Below the pieces are notes generated by a model. The model did not search any database. It was not told the DNA's origin and saw only the letters and a list, made by a program, of their open reading frames with translations. 10,209 nt of DNA from Spirochaetia bacterium UBA5550 (GTDB taxonomy: Bacteria; Spirochaetota; UBA4802; UBA5550). A program made the translations under genes and the position numbers. How positions within the stretch are numbered: the first letter of the stretch is position 1; every line of letters begins with the position of its first letter. Of the stretch, positions 6,902 to 10,209 are shown one piece after another. The DNA lies in assembly GCA_002425885.1 (NCBI GenBank), contig DINC01000124.1:303-10511 (forward strand), written 5' to 3'.

Positions 6902-7723
6902 TTACCTGGGTTTTCCCATTACTGAAAATGCGCTGATATTTGTACTTATTGTTGCAATAACCTTTTTTTCAGAGCCATCTCTTTTCATCCGAATGATTTC
7001 CTTAGGATTTGGTATGTTTTTGCCAAAAAAAACATACTCCCCGTCTGGACTCCAAGCAGGAGTTGAACTTAAACTGCTTGTACTATCAATTGTTATGTAA
7101 GAACTATCAGAAAAAACTTTAATAACTGTATGTCCGCTCATTGTTCCTAATATATCATAATTTAGTGGTGAATATGATGGATGTATATTATCAAAAAATC
7201 CACTTATATTTAAATATGAATATGGCAAAACGTTCAACTTCAACCTTGCAGTATAACTAGGCCCGCCCGGTGAATAGCCAAAAGATATTTCTGTTTCGTC
7301 TCTATTACATGAAAGTGAATATATTATATTTCCTGTAATTGTTATAATATCTATTGAATTCCATCCAGCCGACTCACATTTAGAAATTGTGTCATTGTTC
7401 TTAATATAATAAATATTACCCGAAGGCCCGTATGTGCCATATTTCCCGTCCATGAAATAAACCGGCGTACTACCTTTATAATTCATCAGGTACATTTTAC
7501 CGCTGCTGTCAGATAAAAGAATATCCTCTCCATCCATTGATGAACTTACAGACTCATATGTGTTTGCATCATCTGTCAGGCGTTTAAGGTTTCCACCATC
7601 AAAATCTATTGAATATACCTGCCCCCCTGAGATAAAATATACAGGGAGAGACTCGAGATCCTCTCTTCCGCATGATAAAAATATTATTGAAGCCGCTATT
7701 ATTAATGATTGAACAAATCTCAC
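6902..7723 (-). CDS. Putative lipoprotein with WD40-like (PD40/TolB-type) beta-propeller repeats
   Basis: The 273-residue protein has an N-terminal signal of the lipoprotein kind: R2, a hydrophobic stretch, and F-L-S-C with Cys18 as the lipidation site. The lipobox is relaxed, with F at -3 and L at -2. The rest reads as short beta strands with PD40/TolB-like repeats: V-Y-S-I-D-F-D-G-G-N-L-K-R-L-T near the N-terminus and A-W-S-P-D-G-E-Y-V-F-F near the C-terminus, followed by R-M-K-R-D-G-S-E-K-K. Middle blades are degenerate. It is too short for a full TolB and lacks the TolB N-terminal domain. The start is GTG at 7723-7721, overlapping the recX stop as GTGA, with a strong GGAGG site inside the recX 3' end; translation is probably coupled. 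Base composition is much more AT-rich than its neighbours (some 60-base lines 23-30% GC). The function is unknown; a surface or periplasmic scaffold is a guess. Confidence 0.75.
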   Translation of the reverse strand: MRFVQSLIIAASIIFLSCGREDLESLPVYFISGGQVYSIDFDGGNLKRLTDDANTYESVSSSMDGEDILLSDSSGKMYLMNYKGSTPVYFMDGKYGTYGPSGNIYYIKNNDTISKCESAGWNSIDIITITGNIIYSLSCNRDETEISFGYSPGGPSYTARLKLNVLPYSYLNISGFFDNIHPSYSPLNYDILGTMSGHTVIKVFSDSSYITIDSTSSLSSTPAWSPDGEYVFFGKNIPNPKEIIRMKRDGSEKKVIATISTNISAFSVMGKPR

Positions 7724-8343
7724 TCCTCAACCTCCTCCCCCAACCTCTTTAGAACCTTTTTAATAATATCATAATCAAATCCCCGCTGACGCAGGTAATT
7801 AGATACCTTTGCAGCAGGGTTATCCTTATTTTTAACTGATACATATTTCTTCTGTGCCAGCTGAAAAACCGCTTCCTCATCTGGCACATCAGCGCCGCAC
7901 TCTTTAATCGCTTTATCAATCTCTTTACGCCCAAGACCCTTTCTGTAAAGATCACGTACAATCAGATCCTTCCCCCTCTTCCCTGATTTCATGCGATCCT
8001 TTGTATAAAGTTTAGCAAACTCATAATCATTGAGATACCCCTTCCCTTTCAGGTACTCCACAGTATCATCAATATCCCTGTCAGAAAATTTTTTCTTTTT
8101 CAGATACTTTTTCATCTCGTCCACTGAGCGCGCCCTCAGCCCGAGATATGACACCCCTTTACTCCTGCATTCAAATTTTCGTGATTCATCATATACCTCC
8201 ATGTAGAGGTCACCGGAAAGATCCATACCGCTTGCAAGTTTATACTGTGAATAAACATCATAGGAGACACGGAGGCTCTCTCCGCTATCGAGATCAATCC
8301 CCACATGATTTTCATTGAATAATAATTTCGATATAACAGGCAT
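7720..8343 (-). CDS. recX: Regulatory protein RecX
   Basis: The protein of about 207 residues belongs to the RecX family, cytoplasmic modulators of RecA filaments. It begins with a beta-rich segment with L-D-S-G-E-S-L-R-V-S and a Y-x-x-Y-x-L-x-x-G pattern, as in Gram-positive-type RecX, then has the tandem three-helix repeats: Y-L-x-x-K-K-F-S-D-R-D-I-D-D-T-V-E-Y-L-K, then G-Y-L-N-D-Y-E-F-A with R-x-K-S-G-K-R-G-K, and finally Y-L-R-Q-R-G-F-D-Y-D-I-I-K-K-V-L near the C-terminus. The G-Y-(L/I)-(N/D)-D-x-x-F-A element is the most diagnostic. I prefer ATG 8343 to the in-frame TTG at 8349; neither has a good Shine-Dalgarno. recA is not in the window. An intrinsic terminator separates it from upstream rpsI, so it needs its own promoter. 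Confidence 0.88.
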   Translation of the reverse strand: MPVISKLLFNENHVGIDLDSGESLRVSYDVYSQYKLASGMDLSGDLYMEVYDESRKFECRSKGVSYLGLRARSVDEMKKYLKKKKFSDRDIDDTVEYLKGKGYLNDYEFAKLYTKDRMKSGKRGKDLIVRDLYRKGLGRKEIDKAIKECGADVPDEEAVFQLAQKKYVSVKNKDNPAAKVSNYLRQRGFDYDIIKKVLKRLGEEVEE

Positions 8344-8385
8344 CAGCAAATAATATTAAAAATGCAAATAAACTCAACTAAAAAT

Positions 8386-8391
8386 ATTATA
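8386..8391 (-). promoter_or_regulatory. Candidate -10 box for recX
   Basis: On the minus strand a perfect TATAAT lies at 8391-8386, directly after the rpsI terminator and about 43 bases before the recX ATG. The position 17 bases upstream is only a T-run, so the -35 is poor. The location between a terminator and the next gene is the main support. Confidence 0.35.
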
Positions 8392-8405
8392 AACACCTTA
8401 CATAA

Positions 8406-8432
8406 ACAAAAAAGGATGCCTCTGGCATCCTT
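8406..8432 (-). terminator. Intrinsic terminator of the rplM-rpsI operon
   Basis: Read on the minus strand, AAGGATGCC (8432-8424), a 3-base loop AGA, and GGCATCCTT (8420-8412) form a perfect 9-bp stem, followed at once by a run of T (to about 8408) and then GTTTATG. It begins about 31 bases after the rpsI stop codon. On the plus strand the tract after the stem is not T-rich, so it acts for rpsI only. Confidence 0.92.
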
Positions 8433-8463
8433 CTCCGCATATATAAAATATATTGTATCCCGA

Positions 8464-8853
8464 TTAACGTTTAGAGAACTGGAACCTCTTCCTTGCTTTT
8501 TTCTGACCGGGCTTCTTTCTTTCAACTTTCCTTGCGTCCCTTGTGATGAAACCTGCTTCCCTGAGGTTCTTCTTCAGTTTCTCATCAGTGAGAACGAGGC
8601 ATCTTGCAATTCCCTGCCTTACAGCACCGGCCTGTCCTGACCATCCGCCGCCGCATACGTTAGCATAGATATCAAACTTATCAAGCTGACCAACCTGCTC
8701 AAGAGGCTGTCTTACTATAAGTTCAAGTGTCTGCCTTCTGAAATATTCATTAATAGGCTGTTTGTTAATAACAATCTGGCCGTTTCCCGGCTTAAGCCAT
8801 ACCCTTGCAACCGAGGTTTTTCTTCTTCCTGTTGCGTACTTCCTTTCTATCAT
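8464..8853 (-). CDS. rpsI: 30S ribosomal protein S9 (uS9)
   Basis: The 129-residue small-subunit protein has its C-terminal tail at the P-site tRNA. Recognisable points are the start [13 protein letters not shown] near 6-18, the block [11 protein letters not shown] at 67-77, followed by R-Q-G-I-A-R, the D-x-R-x-V-E-R-K-K-P-G segment near 106-116, and the invariant basic end S-K-R. The length is normal and the frame intact. A good AAGGAG site precedes the ATG. It lies 26 bp after rplM, the conserved gene order in nearly all bacteria, and is followed by a strong terminator. Confidence 0.98.
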   Translation of the reverse strand: MIERKYATGRRKTSVARVWLKPGNGQIVINKQPINEYFRRQTLELIVRQPLEQVGQLDKFDIYANVCGGGWSGQAGAVRQGIARCLVLTDEKLKKNLREAGFITRDARKVERKKPGQKKARKRFQFSKR

Positions 8854-8879
8854 TTAATATCTCCTTAAATCCCTGTAAA

Positions 8880-9320
8880 CTATAGATTGATTATTTCCGG
8901 TTTCTGTGCATCATGAGGATGTTTATCCCCTGCATAGATCTTCAGGTTGCCGAGAACCTTTTTCCCCATCTTTGTCTTAGGAAGCATCCCTTTAACAGCA
9001 TGCTCAATAACAAATTCAGGCTTCTCTTTCATCAGTTTTGTGATGCTTGTAAACCTCTCTCCACCAGGATACTGCGAGTGGCTGAAATAATCTTTATCAG
9101 TCCCTTTTGAACCAGTGAGAACGATTTTTTCGGCGTTAATTACAATAATATTGTCACCCATATCAAGATGAGGTGTATATTCAGGTTTATTTTTACCCCT
9201 GAGGATTGTAGCTATCTCTGTGGCAAGCCTGCCAAGCACCTTCCCTTCTGCATCAACAAGATACCATTTTTTCTGTATCTCAGCTTCTTTCATTGAATAC
9301 GTTTTCTGAATATCCTTCAT
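8880..9320 (-). CDS. rplM: 50S ribosomal protein L13 (uL13)
   Basis: The 146-residue large-subunit assembly protein shows W-Y-L-V-D-A near 19-24, G-R-L-A-T-E-I-A at 30-37, Y-T-P-H-x-D-x-G-D near 48-56, V-I-N-A-E-K near 60-65, and the family signature V-K-G-M-L-P-K-T near 109-116 followed by G-N-L-K-I-Y-A-G and H-P-H. It starts at ATG 9320, with AAGGGG about eight bases upstream. Most L13 proteins begin one or two residues before the K-T-Y-S, so this start adds about five residues; the internal Met10 lacks a ribosome binding site. It ends with TAG and is first gene of the rplM-rpsI operon. Confidence 0.97.
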   Translation of the reverse strand: MKDIQKTYSMKEAEIQKKWYLVDAEGKVLGRLATEIATILRGKNKPEYTPHLDMGDNIIVINAEKIVLTGSKGTDKDYFSHSQYPGGERFTSITKLMKEKPEFVIEHAVKGMLPKTKMGKKVLGNLKIYAGDKHPHDAQKPEIINL

Positions 9321-9576
9321 TACCTAAGCCCCTTATCCACTTATAAAAAAATAACAATTCCTTTTCAACTGCAATCGTAAAGTTAAAAAACAATATATAG
9401 GCACTAAACTGTCAACGATATTAATGACATTTTCAGACCATTTGCGAATTAATTTTGATTAATACAACATTTAATTAACTTTATTTACAAAACGCCGAAT
9501 TTTTCTTGAGAATCACCGGGTATATTATATATCTATATCAGTTTTATAGAAAATCCAATAATCAGACAGGTAAAAC
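9321..9576. promoter_or_regulatory. AT-rich divergent intergenic region between rplM and the LEA14-like gene
   Basis: No gene is seen in these 256 bases. For the plus-strand gene there is TTGAGA at 9506-9511, a 16-base spacer and TATATC at 9528-9533, with a leader of about 40 bases. For rplM (minus strand) a perfect TTGACA sits at 9415-9410, about 90 bases before the start, but no good -10 lies at 16-18 bases; the AT-rich TATATAT that follows is too close. The rplM leader might be a site of autogenous control, but I recognise no known leader fold. Confidence 0.3.
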
Positions 9577-10209
9577 ATGAAAAAATTGTCCATTTTTCTT
9601 ATTATCGCGCTCTTAATACCATTAGCATCCTATAACAGCAGCGCATTTGAACTTCCCGATCAGATAAGCGGCTATACAATACCAAAACCCACTGCTGAAA
9701 TCGTCAACTTTGACATTGACTCCATAAGCCTAACAGATATAACTCTCCTTTTTGATATATCAATAAATAATCCATACCCTGTGAAACTTAAGCTCTCCAC
9801 TGTAAAAGCGGCATTTTTTGTAGAGAATAAACAGTTTTTCCAGACTGCCACAGATAAGCTGAAGATAAAAGCCAGGGGAAAAGAGACAACCAGAGTTTTT
9901 GTAAATCTTAAATATGCTGACATGGCAAAAATTGTAAAGGATTACCAGAAAAAAGATTCACTTGAATGTGTAATTGATATGGTTATAGTTCTCCCTCTTC
10001 CAAAAACGGTACATAAAGTAGCAAAAGATGTTACATTTAAGTTTAAGCTGAAAAAAGATGTCCCCACAATTAAACCGGAAATTAATATCGCAAATTTTAA
10101 TGTAATAAAACCTACAAAAGCTGATATTGAAGCTGCAATAAAAAAATCAGCAAAGAAAAATCTTAATGCCGATGCCATTACAAATATGTTCGGTGCAATC
10201 ATTGACGCA
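9577..10209 (+). CDS. Secreted LEA14/WHy-domain (LEA type 2) protein, 3' end outside window
   Basis: The frame opens at ATG 9577 and stays open for 211 codons to the right edge. Residues 1-23 are a signal peptide (K-K, a long hydrophobic core, S-S-A before the cut); there is no cysteine for lipidation, so it is probably periplasmic. Residues from about 38 to 155 resemble the LEA14/water-stress WHy immunoglobulin-like domain: an opening P-x-A-E-I-V-N-F-D-I, L-T-D-I-T-L-L-F-D-I-S-I-N-N-P-Y-P with NPYP at 65-68, a long strand with F-F-V-E-N-K-Q-F-F, then a basic K-A-R-G-K-E-T-T-R-V-F-V-N-L. After it comes a lysine- and alanine-rich helical stretch that may lead to a second domain beyond the edge. 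A purine-rich AGACAGG precedes the ATG by six bases. The role in this organism is unknown; the family binds or stabilises under stress, which is inference here. Confidence 0.75.
   Translation, partial: MKKLSIFLIIALLIPLASYNSSAFELPDQISGYTIPKPTAEIVNFDIDSISLTDITLLFDISINNPYPVKLKLSTVKAAFFVENKQFFQTATDKLKIKARGKETTRVFVNLKYADMAKIVKDYQKKDSLECVIDMVIVLPLPKTVHKVAKDVTFKFKLKKDVPTIKPEINIANFNVIKPTKADIEAAIKKSAKKNLNADAITNMFGAIIDA

Noticed and set aside
8362..8640. A plus-strand frame overlapping the start of the recX upstream region and rpsI
   Set aside because: It crosses the rpsI terminator hairpin and reads antisense to a highly conserved ribosomal protein.
9672..10202. Two minus-strand frames within the LEA14-like gene
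   Set aside because: The plus-strand frame has a signal peptide, a ribosome binding site and a recognisable WHy domain and stays open throughout; the minus frames are its complement.

Overview
The window is a chromosomal stretch of roughly 40% GC from a Gram-negative-type (diderm) bacterium. Secreted proteins, a lipoprotein with a relaxed lipobox, a periplasmic-type binding protein, a secreted LEA14-like protein and an RNase HI with an extra N-terminal domain fit a spirochaete or a similar free-living diderm phylum. That placement is an inference from gene style; no marker here fixes it. No tRNA, rRNA, CRISPR array, insertion sequence or phage gene was seen.

Layout. Minus strand 1-864: two tandem genes of an unrecognised family. 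They are diverged paralogues in the same reading frame, separated only by one TGA and four codons; the downstream copy runs off the left edge. 865-1149: AT-rich divergent intergenic region with a perfect 10-bp inverted repeat around a TATAAT. Plus strand 1150-4209: a solitary family 3 solute-binding protein followed 39 bp later by a hybrid sensor histidine kinase, a likely two-gene sensory unit without transporter permeases. Plus strand 4355-6895: three housekeeping genes, each with its own ribosome binding site: RNase HI, an AhpC/TSA-type peroxiredoxin, and threonine ammonia-lyase with a C-terminal ACT domain.

Minus strand 6902-8343: recX and a low-GC propeller-like lipoprotein, joined by a GTGA stop/start overlap. 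The lipoprotein converges on the threonine ammonia-lyase gene with only 6 bp between them. Minus strand 8464-9320: rplM-rpsI, the conserved L13-S9 ribosomal pair, ended by a clear intrinsic terminator at 8406-8432 that separates it from recX. 9321-9576: AT-rich divergent promoter region. Plus strand 9577 to the right edge: a secreted LEA14/WHy-type protein, cut by the window.

Most of the window is ordinary core genome. The parts that deserve attention are the in-frame tandem paralogues at the left edge, the binding-protein/hybrid-kinase pair whose binding protein seems to lack the usual amine-binding aspartate, and the AT-rich lipoprotein coupled to recX.
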